The position numbers were made by a program, and so were the translations under genes. A DNA stretch of 64,000 nt from Jacaranda mimosifolia (Eukaryota > Streptophyta > Magnoliopsida > Lamiales > Bignoniaceae), in NCBI GenBank assembly GCA_018894105.1, contig CM032117.1, forward strand, positions 3,189,501-3,253,500, written 5' to 3'. Of this stretch, positions 52,740 to 64,000 are shown one piece after another (position 1 is the stretch's first letter; each line of letters starts with the position of its first letter). Below the pieces are notes generated by a model. That model had not been told where the DNA came from, ran no database searches, and saw nothing but the letters and a program-made list of their open reading frames with translations.

Positions 52740-55700
52740 TCAGAATGCTGATGATACAGCCACTAAACCATTGAAACATTTGGGTTGTCTATATCCTAAT
52801 CTGCTGCTTTCTTTGCAAGGATTTGAACCCCTTGGTTTTTTCTCAAGTGAAAAATCAGCCATGTTAATCTCATGATGAAAATGATGGTGTTGACAGCATA
52901 GATGGTTTGGATGTTCTTGAGTCTCCATCTATTCTTCTATATGTTCATGAGCTCTATGGTAGGACCATGATGGATCATTGTTTTCTGCTTGCCATGGTTC
53001 AGTTTTGTGATTTTAAATTGTTGGAGAAGAATTTGCACTGTCAAGCTCACTTTTTGTAATAACGCAGCAAATGAACGGGGGATGAGCCATGATGCTCAGC
53101 CTGCTTGACAATGGTCTCTCTTGGAGAAGCAGTACACTGTCAGGCTCACTTTTATAACACAGCAAATGAACAGGGGATGAACCGTGAAGTGAAGTGAAGT
53201 GCTCGGCCTGCTTGACATTAGTGTCACTGTGCCTGAGTGGCGGTTTTCCTTTATCTGCTTCCTTGCAGTTTGGTGCCAAGTACGCAGTGTTTTATATTCT
53301 TTCATTAAAGATTGTTGGTTTCATGTTTGATCTAATCTGTTTGATGTAGGAATACATTAGAACTAGACCATATGATAAAAAGGGACATTCCAAGTAAAGA
53401 AAGAGCAGATATCATAGATGCAGATTCTTGGAAACAGATGAATCTCATCACCTGTGTGACTAAGGCATAAAGTGGAAGAGTAACATTAGCTGCAGTGTAT
53501 CTGTACAACAACCCTAAAACCAGCAAAACTATTAGTAACATCTATGTTTTCTGTCCCAGTCCAGTCACATATAACTAAATAACTATCCTGTTTGTTGACT
53601 ATGAGATTTCAGGTTGTCAGGAAAAACTCATCATCCCATTGATATTCTGATTATCACATCTTCTTCCATTTTTTTTTAAATGGAAGCAAGATTGCATGCC
53701 AAATTAATACTGCAAGATGCTGATGGAAATATCTTCATCAGATATCATAAAAGCAAAGCCGAAATCTTGAATATGAATAACATCATCTGAAGATGTTTAC
53801 CCGGGCCCAAGCAAAAAAGGCCAGCTGAAATGCGCTCTATAAGAATAAAACAAATATGAAAACATCAGGTTAGCTTGGTATTTTTAGAGTTGATGGAAAT
53901 CGTAAGTCATAAAATGTCTGCTTATCCTGATGAGCATTCAACTTTAAGTACCTGAGAAAAGACAAAGTGGATGAGATAAAGGAGGAGGTACGGGCGGTTG
54001 AACCAAAAAAGGTCATCTCCTGGTTGAACTACAGGTACATCCTACCCCTTTTTCCACCTCTCCCCTTTCTTGAATCCTTAATCCCATCTTAGCGATAATA
54101 ACCTGAAGTTTATTTTCCCACTCACAAGATAATCTATTGAGGCACATTAAACAATTAGGATATTTGAGGACTATCAACTAAAATGGGAAGCATGAAAAAG
54201 GTTGAAATTGGAATAGCCCTCACAATGAGTGGGACAACGGTAGCCACAGATGGAAGCGCCGGCCTGTTTACATCATATAACGAAGATCGGGAAAGAACCT
54301 CTCGAGCAAAACTTCTTTGCTTATTCAAAAAACACATTTTCCTATAATACTAACTATTATCATATGCTAGTTACTTGCAGCAACATAATACAACCAGAGA
54401 ATGAGTCTAGAGTCAGTTTGCTTACCATGGGTGTTGAACAGCAAGAATAGAGGGATAAAAAATGGATCTGTCATCTGTTTCGCTCATAAATAAGCACAAA
54501 CAGTATTGGAAACGAGGAAAAAAGAAACTGTACTAAGTGCTGTACTGCTGCCATGCTCAAGTGCGGTATGCTGTGGGAATATTGTGATACGTGTCCTCCC
54601 TTGAAGACCTATTCAAGAAAGAGACGGGGAGCACTTGACCAGGAACAAGGAAGTGTAGCTGACTCCTTCCAACTGAAATTGCTACTGGGCTAAGTGGTCT
54701 GAGTGCACGTGGACAGCATGTAGAGCAGAGTGTTCCCACTATCACCATGACTTCCACTTTGTTTCATTTCCTATTTTTTAAGCATTTATTTTGGTTTGTT
54801 AGCATAGAATATTCCTGGATATGTATTATAAATACCTATGGAAGAGTTTGTTAATGGCTATCTTGAATTTGCTATTTGAATTTCACATTGGAGATTTGTC
54901 ATCTCGAATTGACAGATTATTGGTTGTACCTGTGTTCAAGATTCTTACACTCGTATTGCCAGTAAAAATTGTTTCTTTCCAAATCTTTCTTTTTGCTTTG
55001 GCCTATTTAATTTTGATCCTATCATATTGACACTCAGCTGTTTTGTTCCCATTTCCCGTGCTTTCCGTCTTCTCACCTAAGCTCAAGAAAAACATATAAA
55101 AGTAAACAGGAAAGGGAAAATTAACCATATATTAATGTATAACTGTGAGAAAGAAGTATGGGGAAGGAAAAGATGTACCTTAGCTCTACCTAAAGCTGTC
55201 TCCAAATTACGAAAGTTGTACCAAGGACAAGCATATAATTATCCTATCAATATGTCCCGCATGAAGGAAAAAAAAATTGACTTGTGTTAGCATTCTGAAA
55301 CAATATCATAGTTATTTTAATTAAGTCTTTTTTATGATAGAAGCAAAGTAATAATTGACCATGCCTTGTCTGCACATTTATCATATCCTCCCACAGTCAG
55401 AAACCGTCTCCAAAATGCACGCAGCAGCCTTCTTCCTTGGCCATTGTCATCGAAATCCATGTCTTCATCATCTTCATATTTGCTCTTTTCTTGATTTCTG
55501 TCGCATTGATGACAGGAATTCCAATCTTCTTTGATACACAAATTTCTGATATATGCCCTTGTCCTACTGTTAGCAGCAATGGTATGAATCCTGGCAGCGT
55601 CAGCTCTGAGGAGGAGAGAAGAAAGAAGAACCATATGAACTCTCAGCTGAACTAATAAACAATAAGACCTATGCTGCTTGCTGGATGACCACGAACCAAC

Positions 55701-55755
55701 CTGGTTTAACCTTGTCATGTGCTTCATACAGAGCTTTTCTGTTTCTCTTTGCCAG
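52740..55755 (-). pseudogene. MLO: MLO-family seven-transmembrane protein pseudogene
   Basis: Minus-strand exon remnants lie in the correct MLO order. 55702-55755: LAKRNRKALYEAHDKVK. 55365-55605: ELTLPGFIPLLLTVGQGHIS, ICVSKKI, frameshift, SKYEDDEDMDFDDNGQGRR, GGYDKCADK. 55179-55245: ending ALGRAK. 53952-54122: KLQVIIAKMGLRIQERGEVE, 7-base insertion, [25 protein letters not shown]. 53801-53836: AFQLAFFAWA. 53634-53709: stop, FGMQSCFH, EEDVIIRISMG. 53452-53513: NVTLPLYALVTQ. Last exon from 53336: a GSNMKKAIF-like start, stop, TLRTWHQTARKQIKENRHSG (calmodulin-binding region), SPVHLL, and a His-rich tail to MADFSLEKK. Frameshifts and stops show it is dead. The exons for the second cytoplasmic loop were not found. 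Known MLO proteins are plasma-membrane calcium-channel-like proteins; this copy resembles the MLO5/8/10 group. Confidence 0.88.
53023..53225 (-). repeat. 100-bp tandem duplication in the MLO last exon
   Basis: GGAGAAG-A-T-CACTGTCA-GCTCACTTTT, then GCAAATGAAC-GGGGATGA-CC, then GCCTGCTTGACA, occurs twice, starting at 53023 and 53123. In the MLO frame it repeats the segment around SPVHLLCYKSEPDSV. Confidence 0.88.
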
Positions 55756-55858
55756 GCTCTATTTGTTTGTGTTGTTTCAGTATATTTTCGAACTTTTAAA
55801 ATAATACCTAAAATATGGCATATTTTCCAAATTAATGTGATGTTTATAAAAAGTTGGG

Positions 55859-56040
55859 TTAAATTCATTTCGTCCCCTTATACTATGGGGATCGTGTAAA
55901 AAAAACCCTCTTGTACTATAAAAGTCTTCAAAAATCCCCTCCCTCCAAACCTCCAAAAAAAAAAAAAAAAAACACTCCTACGTTGGTTAATTAATAGAGA
56001 ATAACTTATGCATATTTCTATATCCAAATTGCCCTTTTGA

Positions 56041-56073
<33 letters not shown>

Positions 56074-57456
56074 GCTTTGTGTACTATGAGAGTAGTATCA
56101 AAAAACTCTCTTATATTGTAAAAACCTTCAAAATTCCCCTAAAGCCCTTATACTATTAATAAACTAAGTAAAATTTAGAACATGCTCTCTCTCTCTCTCT
56201 CTCATATGTATATATATATATATATTTATAATTTTAGCATCAATCTTTTTTCAAACAAAACCACCCCTTTAATTAGGATTTTCATTAATCTAAATGCATA
56301 ACAATGTCAAGCAGCTATAGCAATATAAAATTGTCTGGTAGTGATTCTCGATGCTCAAGCAATTATACATCTATATTTAAAGCAATTATAGTAGAATAAT
56401 ATTGAAAAAAAAAATTATCAGTTGTTGTAATTGGGATTTGAATATCTTTTATTTTTAATTTTTTAATTATTTATGATTCTATTAACTACTTATTTTTATA
56501 ATAAAAGCTAAATAAATACAAATTTATGCGTTAGATTGAGCTAAATATATGTGACGAGGGAATAGGATTAGACAAATAATATTGAAGCTTATGGACTAAA
56601 AAAATGAAAAACTAAAGAGCTTGTAAGCAATAAATGAACTATTCAAATTAACAATGAAAAGTTACATTAAAGCATCATACGCCTAACTATATCAACAATT
56701 AAGTTGATGATGAAGAACCAATTATTAGAAGCAACATTGAGTATAATAGAGCATCAATTGGACAAATATATCTTAGTATTTGTTAGAAAGTTGAAAAAAG
56801 TACCAAATTATTTGTTACTACAATATGTATCCTAATATTGTACGTATAAAATAATGCGATAGAAGAATGGTAAAATATAATATTTGATTACACTCTATTT
56901 CACTAGTAATCTAACAGTAACTAATAATATAACAATATATAATAGTATCTTAATTGAATAGCATAATTAAAAAAAACAAAAAAATCCCCAAATTCCATGG
57001 TTTCAAGATTGAGAATATATTAATCAGTTCAAATTCAAATAATTATTCAACAACTGATTTACCTTGTTTCTCCTACAAATTTGCATTGCTGTTAACTTCA
57101 ACAATCAAAATTTGTGGGGTCCTTGAGTTCAAGAAACATTCCTACATTTTTCATGAGTGATTAAATTCATTTGTTTATTTTCTTCGTAAACTTTATTTTT
57201 TTCTCCACAATATTAAGTTGTCAACAAGGCTAATTTGTTATAACAAAAAAGTTTAAAAACAAAAATGCCAAGTGTGCCCAGTTTTTTTGTTTGTTTGTTT
57301 TTTTTGTAATTAACTTATTTTCTGAGGGTTATATTAGTAACTTAGAATTGAATGTTAACACCATTAATTAGTTTGGGGAGCTTGAAGATTTTTATAGTAC
57401 AAGCGACGTGGTTTTTTATACAATCCTCATAGTATAAGGGGGCAAAATGAATTTAA
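55859..57456. mobile_element. 1.6-kb non-autonomous TIR transposon
   Basis: The left end TTAAATTCATTTCGTCCCCT, then TATACTATG, TTGTACTATAAAAGTCTTCAA, is repeated in inverse orientation at the right end (57375-57456). The imperfect inverted repeats are about 75 bp long. A partial subterminal copy lies at 56095-56150. The interior is AT-rich without a transposase. The superfamily cannot be fixed because no clear target duplication was seen. Confidence 0.75.
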
Positions 57457-57532
57457 TTTCACATTCTTTCAATCCACTACTCAAAATATTCTTTTTTTTC
57501 AGAATATCTGAAACACAATCGAAAAAACCTAA

Positions 57533-57990
57533 GATAATGTTTGGATATGAATTACATATTTTGAAAGAATGAGTTTTGGGAGTGGGTTGGGAAATGTGAA
57601 TTTGTGTTGAGAAATATGATATATGTGTGTTTATATTTTGGGAATCATAAGAAAATTATTTCGGAGAATTTTGATATGTTTGTTTATATTTTGGGAGAAA
57701 ATAAATTCTATTGTAGTGGTCAAATCAATACTTTTTTGTTGAATTTTTGGGAGAAAAATGAAATTGAGTGATTTTTTTATTGTTAGAATAATAATAAAAT
57801 ATATATGATACATGTATGTATATATTGAAAAATGGAAAAAATTTGAGGATAATGAAATATATAAGAGGATATTTTGGAAAACTTAATTTGGGATTTTGGA
57901 GAAATTTTTTTGTATGTTTGGTTACATATTGGCGAAACAAACATATTGGCAGAACAATTTTGTTTCGCCAATATGTAACCAAACATGGCC
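57533..57990. mobile_element. Tourist-like (PIF/Harbinger) MITE, copy 2, with TAA duplications
   Basis: Same family as 4106-4519. It is flanked by TAA at 57530-57532 and 57991-57993, the three-base duplication typical of PIF/Harbinger elements. The right end reads CCAAACATGGCC. Near that end, 57914-57941 and 57959-57986 form a perfect 28-bp inverted repeat with a 17-base loop, absent from copy 1. Confidence 0.8.
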
Positions 57991-57993
57991 TAA

Positions 57994-58681
57994 ATGTTTT
58001 GCCAAAATAATAAAATTGAAGGACTGAAATCAAATGTCAAATCACGGAGCCAAAGGGAAATTTTATTTTTATTATATTTTATTACATCATATGTGTAGCA
58101 GGCATAACGTTGTAATTTAGGAGATTATCATATATTTCATTAAGCATTCCTGAAGGTATTTGGATGGCTTAATTTATGGTGGAAAGGGGTTCTTTTGCTT
58201 CCATAAAAATCTCATCATATGGAATAATTAAAGGTTAGCAGCTCTCCGGCCGGGGACCTCATGTTAATTGTTTGAATTTCAGTCTGTTTAATGGTCAAAA
58301 GAATCCAAAGAGGTTGAACATATATATATATATATAGATATAATCTTTTGTATTATTATGAGAAATCTGGCAGAACATATAATTAGGATTAACTTTTCTT
58401 TGCATAATAATATAAAAACATCAAATTTGTAGGGATCTACCACGAGACGTATAATGCGCAACATATATACATCTGCATTGCATGAGTTGTGCATCGACTT
58501 AAAAGGCAACGTAATTTTATTGCCTCATGTTACCTAATAGAATAGAATGATGCCTCGTGCATTTTACTTAATATTCTACCATACTATTTAAATTTAGTTG
58601 TTTGGGACTTCTACATGGAACTAGGAAAAAAAAAAAAAAAAAACAACTGAACTATTATAACAAGATCAACATATATCTTTT
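57994..58681. other. Spacer downstream of the F-box gene
   Basis: Contains a TA run at 58318-58338 and an A-run at 58626-58643. Probably includes the 3' UTR of the F-box DUF295 gene. Nothing else was seen. Confidence 0.5.
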
Positions 58682-59761
58682 TTACCATATTAACTTTTCA
58701 CCCGATACAATATCAAAAGTAGGTTCAATCCAAGCACTAAATGGCAGCCGCTTCACCTGATTTGCAGTCCAAGAATCACAACCATGAAACATGTGAAATT
58801 TATTGGTGCTGAGAGAGCAAAATATACCGTTTTTTCCACTGAAAGTCGGAAAATATTTACTCATTGCTTTCACAACAGCTCTTTTAGAGAAAGCCGAATC
58901 AGAACTAACAAACAACATCTTATCTCCTATAGTCTCCTCCGGTTGCCAAACCATATTAGTAAAGTCCAAACTGAAAAAATAAACTTTATCATCAGGTGAA
59001 AGAAGTGCAGCTACAAGCTTTCCATCTAATTCTGACAAGAAACTTTGGCAAAAGGAGTGCTCCAGATCAAGCTCAAACGGTTTAGCAACATACTTCCAAG
59101 TTATAAGGTTCTTGGGGTCAAATACCCCTATATTCCCATATATGCTCAAAAAATAGTACATCCCATTGAATAAAATCGGATTGCAGCCAGAACAATGAAA
59201 TGGCTCGGCCCTTTCATATCCATAAATCCTCCAACTCCGCCAACCACGTCTCAACAATCCAATTTCTATTCTTTGCCAAAGAGTACTAAATACAATAACC
59301 AAACAATCATCAGAAGTTGGAGGCGAGGTAAAAGACACAGAAGTAAATGGGAAGGGAATATCAGGAAGATCAATTTTTTCCCTCGTGAAAGGATTGAAGA
59401 AAAATATGGTAAAATGGATGGAAACGAGTAACCAACCATATTTGGAAGAGAGAATATGAGCATCATATAGTTCAGGAATGTCCATCGAATAGAAGTCATT
59501 GTACAATGGGTGAAAAAGCAAAGTTCTATCATTCCGAATGAATATCAACCATGGAGAACAACTTAGAGAGCAGTTGATGGGCAATGGGGTTTGCCTGATC
59601 GGAATGGTAATTGATCTCCATGAGGTACAAACAGCTCTAAATGCACTATAATCTCCGGCAAAAAGACGAGGCTTAATCATTCTTAAGAGGTCATATGGGA
59701 GATCGCACCAAATATTTTCTACCTCTTCGACGACATTCCCATTCTCTTCAGTTTCGGCCAT
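58682..59761 (-). CDS. F-box protein with DUF295 (KIB1-4 beta-propeller) domain
   Basis: A single coding exon of 359 residues. The start at 59761 (MAETEENGN) is chosen over an upstream in-frame ATG because a leader-intron acceptor (GATAAGCAG) lies at 59783. A degenerate F-box spans residues 15-55: WCDLPYDLLRMIKPRLFAGD, SAFRAVCTSWRSI. The propeller follows: LIFIRNDRTLLFHPLYNDFY, SSKYGWLLVSIH, FFNPFTREKIDLPDIPFPF, VIVFSTLW, and near the end KNGIFCSLSTNKFHMF. Such proteins may act as SCF ubiquitin-ligase adaptors, but DUF295 substrates are generally unknown. The Arabidopsis family is large and fast-evolving. A leader intron at 59783-59930 and the promoter match those of the paralogue at 49.6-50.5 kb. 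Confidence 0.88.
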   Translation of the reverse strand: MAETEENGNVVEEVENIWCDLPYDLLRMIKPRLFAGDYSAFRAVCTSWRSITIPIRQTPLPINCSLSCSPWLIFIRNDRTLLFHPLYNDFYSMDIPELYDAHILSSKYGWLLVSIHFTIFFFNPFTREKIDLPDIPFPFTSVSFTSPPTSDDCLVIVFSTLWQRIEIGLLRRGWRSWRIYGYERAEPFHCSGCNPILFNGMYYFLSIYGNIGVFDPKNLITWKYVAKPFELDLEHSFCQSFLSELDGKLVAALLSPDDKVYFFSLDFTNMVWQPEETIGDKMLFVSSDSAFSKRAVVKAMSKYFPTFSGKNGIFCSLSTNKFHMFHGCDSWTANQVKRLPFSAWIEPTFDIVSGEKLIW

Positions 59762-59930
59762 TTTCAATTTCCACTTCCCTTCCTGCTTATCAAAATTTTT
59801 AATTAATATGAAAGTTGGTATCAATATACATGTATACTCGCGCGTGCACACACACACACATATATATATATATATCTATATAAAGATTGATCAATTTAGT
59901 AACTACAAACAGTATCTTACCTTGTTATAG

Positions 59931-60120
59931 AGATTTTCTTTACAAACAGAATCTTCCTTTGGCTCTATAATTTGCAAGGGTTGAAGAAAAGTTTTGGATT
60001 TAGCCTCCCCCAAGAAAAAGATGAAAGAATAGATTAGATGCCCATACTCGTTCTGTGCATGTATATATATAGGCTAACTCAAGTATTAAGTATCAGACTT
60101 CTAATCCTAATGTGACTTAG
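59931..60120 (-). promoter_or_regulatory. Leader and promoter of the F-box DUF295 gene
   Basis: A 5'-UTR exon begins at the donor-side boundary 59931. Upstream there is TATATATA at about 60061-60068. The order of conserved words matches 50813-51010 upstream of the paralogue. Confidence 0.55.
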
Positions 60121-61460
60121 TTGGACAAAACTCTAGTCCAATAGGGTTGTTTGTGTTGGACAATAGCATCCAATGCAAAGTGTCCATCTTCTAGTGGTAT
60201 GAAGATAACCTGACAAATTATTTTATGTAAAGACCAAATATCCATTCTTTATAATTCAATTTATATTTAAAAAAAAACCAAATTATCCATTCTTTATAAT
60301 TCAATTTATATTTTAAAAAAAAAAAATCCACCCACAAGAATCCTAAAATCTTTATAAGATGGATATATGCTGTCACTTGTAAGGAGTTTTTCGTTCGTCG
60401 CTTATTGACCATCATGTTAAGACAAAAATTGATTGCATCGAACTGTTTGTTTCAAATTTTAATTTCAATCTTCACACAGCCGACACGATAACTGCCACAT
60501 CCGGCATGGCCAGTATAGTATGCAGAGCCCTCGCGAGCCTATGTCTGATGCGGCTGCGCGGCAGTTTGGCATGAGGGCCGGCGATCCTTTTCTCAATCGA
60601 GGCACAAGCCGCTTGCGGCACCACTTTTGGCATCATCCCCTTTATCCCTGCATCATATCCAGCCTCGCCCGCGCCGGCAACAACTTTGTGCCGGGCTTGA
60701 CCCGACTGCTATTCTTGACGAGCTCGAAATATTCAACGGCAACGGTGTGAGTTTGTTGAGGATTATGATTACTGCGTGCACACTGTCGGAGGCCCTCGGT
60801 AGGGGAGTACGTTTTTGCCCCCAGGTTGTTTCGGTGGCGGCGCCGCCTGATTTACGTTTTTGCAACCATGTTGTCTCGGTGGCGGCGCGGCCAGATTTGA
60901 CGCCGGCCTGATATGTCGAGAGCTTCTCGTGTAGGCTTGAATAATAATTAGCATCCAATTAAACATTAATGTTGTAACCAAATAGAAAACTTGACGTTAG
61001 TGTTTATCATACTATAATTGTGTTAATAGGGAATTTTTATCTAAAAAGATTGCAAAAAAATGGTTAATGAACGTAGGCGTAAATGTTCCGATGTAGTTAG
61101 ATACAGCTGAACGACGCCATAGCCAACACAAAAAGGCCTTCCATCCCTTGTCATTCATAGGAATGGCCCCTAAATTCGTCCAAGAACATGTCCTACAACG
61201 CTCCATTGCTGAAACCCCGAATCGAAATTTGTCATTCAACCTAATACCACCTCAATTGAGTCATACATTGCACATGAGATTGCATGTAAAGTAAAGCAAA
61301 TGATAATATGAAGTTCCCAGAAGTACAATTCTAGCACAGTAAACTAATTAAAGACAATAGAATGAATGTTCCCAAAATTAACTCTAACATTTGAATGATT
61401 CATCGAAATAAGCAATACTCATATCCAGGGTAAAGAGGGAAAAAAAAAAATGGATAAGAA
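60121..61460. other. Spacer with a GC-rich island, unrecognised
   Basis: 60240-60330 carries a 40-bp direct repeat (ATCCATTCTTTATAATTCAA twice). 60480-60910 is unusually GC-rich with overlapping open frames on both strands and a 45-bp tandem repeat, but no family was recognised and no intact gene can be called. 60911-61460 is AT-rich; it includes the 3' flank of RPS23. Confidence 0.5.
60809..60898. repeat. 45-bp GC-rich tandem repeat
   Basis: Two copies start ACGTTTTTGC at 60809 and 60854. Each contains TCGGTGGCGGCG and ends in GATTT, with a 45-bp period, so any reading frame stays open across both copies. Confidence 0.88.
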
Positions 61461-62708
<1,248 letters not shown>

Positions 62709-62848
62709 GATTGCAGAGTAGAGAGAACGAAGGCAACCAAGTTAGGGTTGAGAAGCAGGAGGAGTGGAAGAACAGCCGCCGGCGATAACCTAACCCAAGA
62801 AATATGAAACAGAGGTTTCTGGTAGTACTTATAATGAGGTTCCTGAAT

Positions 62849-62911
62849 TGGGCCTATTTCAAATAGCCCATTAACGTTGTCAAAGTGAGGCCCGGACATT
62901 GAAGCCCAAAA
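62849..62911 (-). promoter_or_regulatory. RPS23 promoter site II cluster
   Basis: TGGGCC at 62849-62854 and AGCCCA at 62865-62870 form an imperfect inverted repeat about 140-160 bases upstream of the ATG. Further AGGCCC (about 62889) and AGCCCA (about 62903) words follow. Such motifs are known drivers of plant ribosomal-protein genes. Confidence 0.6.
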
Positions 62912-63749
62912 TTTGAGCCATTTAATTGAAGATTTAGATGCATTAACATCTAATTATTCACATTATTAATATGCTATTTTATTTTAACATATGATCCATT
63001 TTAAAGTTGAGTATAAATTACTTTTATTTTAAATCACATTCATTAGCTATTGCACTACAGCTTTTATTTTAGATCCAAGAAAACCTCCTTCGTTTTGGAT
63101 GCAATTATATCTTAACCTATCTTACGTATTAATTTTGCATCCGGAGAGGTAGATCGGATCAAAACAGTTCATTCTTATGATTTTTGTATTAAGTCAATGG
63201 AAATTTTCTTACTAAAAAGAAGAAAACTGCAGAATAAGTAAAAGAGGTGAGTTATATAAATTTAGCCATATTCAACTTAACGATATATCATTTAAATAAA
63301 ATAACCAAGTAAATAGATAATTTATTTTTTTTATCATCATATACGCATACCGAGAATTCATTATAATTTGAATTCCGAACTCTCATGTATATATTACAAG
63401 TAAAATACCCAAATAAATCAGGTAGCTTGAATTTGAAAAGATAACTTGTCTTTAATCAACCAAATACACGAGGGAGCTTTTACAACGAATTGTAACACAA
63501 AAATGGTTACAATAGAAAAGAGAATAAGAGGCAATTTCCCCAAAGAACTGATCACATTGGCAAGATGATACAAGAATTCATTAAAGTCCCACATAACTAT
63601 ACAATGCACTGAGGGTTTTCTGCATGAAATTCCAGCCCATTTCTCATCAGTATCCCTGGAAAGAAACAAACAGTCAGCTGGAAATCATGCAAACTTATTG
63701 ATAAGCACTAAAAACAGAAGCAAATAATGAAACCTGAAAAGTCTTTAAT
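62912..63749. other. Spacer and 3' UTR of the ICR gene
   Basis: AT-rich from 62912 to 63410. 63418-63740 is less AT-rich and probably 3' UTR of the minus-strand gene that follows, with a possible 3'-UTR intron near 63660-63735. No other feature was seen. Confidence 0.45.
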
Positions 63750-64000
63750 CTACTTCTGCCCTTTCTTCAACAGCACACCAATCTTCTTCAGCATGTTGCT
63801 ATTCTTTTTCTTGGGTGAATCATCGTCTGTATCCTCATAATGCGGAAGATTCAACTTCCCACCAATTGTATTATAGTCTAAAGAGATGGTTTTTTCCACA
63901 GATTTCTCATTATTACCAGAAGAAAGCATTGCAGCAGCTGCCTCAGCAGCCTTTCTCCACTGGTCACATTGCACTTTCAATCTTCTCAATTCAGCTTCCA
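63750..64000 (-). CDS. ICR: Interactor of constitutive active ROPs (ICR/RIP), C-terminal part
   Basis: The last 83 residues are visible and the gene runs off the right edge. The sequence has the conserved C-terminus of the plant ICR/RIP coiled-coil scaffold proteins: EAELRRLKVQCDQWRKAAEA, an Ala-rich stretch, SLDYNTIGGKLNLP, DDDSPKKKNSNMLKKIG, and the final KKGQK. The QWRKAAEAAA motif is the region through which ICR proteins bind active ROP GTPases, linking them to vesicle traffic, microtubules and cell polarity. From memory the tail is closest to ICR2 of Arabidopsis (At2g37080). The N-terminal coiled-coil exons lie outside the window. Confidence 0.92.
   Translation of the reverse strand, partial: EAELRRLKVQCDQWRKAAEAAAAMLSSGNNEKSVEKTISLDYNTIGGKLNLPHYEDTDDDSPKKKNSNMLKKIGVLLKKGQK

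Noticed and set aside
53710..53800. C/D-box snoRNA-like signal on the minus strand (ATGATGT, CTGA and a 7-bp terminal stem), also readable as a peptide SDDVIHIQDFGFAF
   Set aside because: The segment is exactly the short intron between two MLO pseudogene exons, with GTAAAC donor and TTGCAG acceptor. The C box is imperfect and the unit is too short for a typical snoRNA.
53920..53960. CTGATGAGC with CTGA 25 bases later as a second snoRNA candidate
   Set aside because: The distance is too short, and the right part is the start of an MLO exon end (TTTTCTCAG on the minus strand).

Overview
This is a gene-containing stretch of a flowering-plant nuclear genome. The evidence is GT-AG introns, AT-rich intergenic DNA, plant-only families (DYW-type PPR, MLO, DUF295 F-box, ICR/RIP), plant MITEs and a plant tRNA-type SINE. 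The proteins most resemble those of core eudicots, but the species cannot be named from the sequence. No prokaryotic, viral or organellar block, CRISPR array or rRNA gene was seen.

Left part (1-30.5 kb, all + strand): the 3' end of an LRR receptor kinase (At2g37050 type); an NF-YB histone-fold subunit with a 6-nt microexon; the HECT E3 ligase UPL4 (17 coding exons); the nucleolar ribosome-biogenesis factor EBP2 behind a promoter rich in site II/telo-box motifs; and two intronless PPR genes. One is a DYW editing factor like MEF7, the other a chloroplast P-class protein like HCF152. Middle part (30.9-39.8 kb, - strand): MCM8 in 17 exons, tail-to-tail with HCF152.

Right part (40-61 kb) is an eroded accessory region. 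It holds a Helitron helicase remnant, MITEs, a 1.6-kb TIR element, two collinear fragments of the UPL4 gene from the same window, two related DUF295 genes with homologous leaders (one without an F-box), a decayed ubiquitin plus organellar-type S19 reading frame, and a many-exon MLO pseudogene that shows only as short shadow ORFs. The last 3 kb return to housekeeping genes: RPS23 and the 3' end of an ICR/RIP gene (both - strand).

Gene order recalls Arabidopsis blocks At2g37050-37060-37080 (kinase, NF-YB8, ICR2) and At3g09650-09660-09680 (HCF152, MCM8, RPS23A), the latter duplicated around At5g02880-02960 (UPL4, RPS23B). The window may keep an ancestral arrangement later split in Arabidopsis. 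The genes do not form a pathway; several serve RNA, ribosome or genome maintenance. I found no clearly new multi-gene system. The most unusual objects are the ubiquitin-S19 relic, the MLO relic and the UPL4 self-copy.
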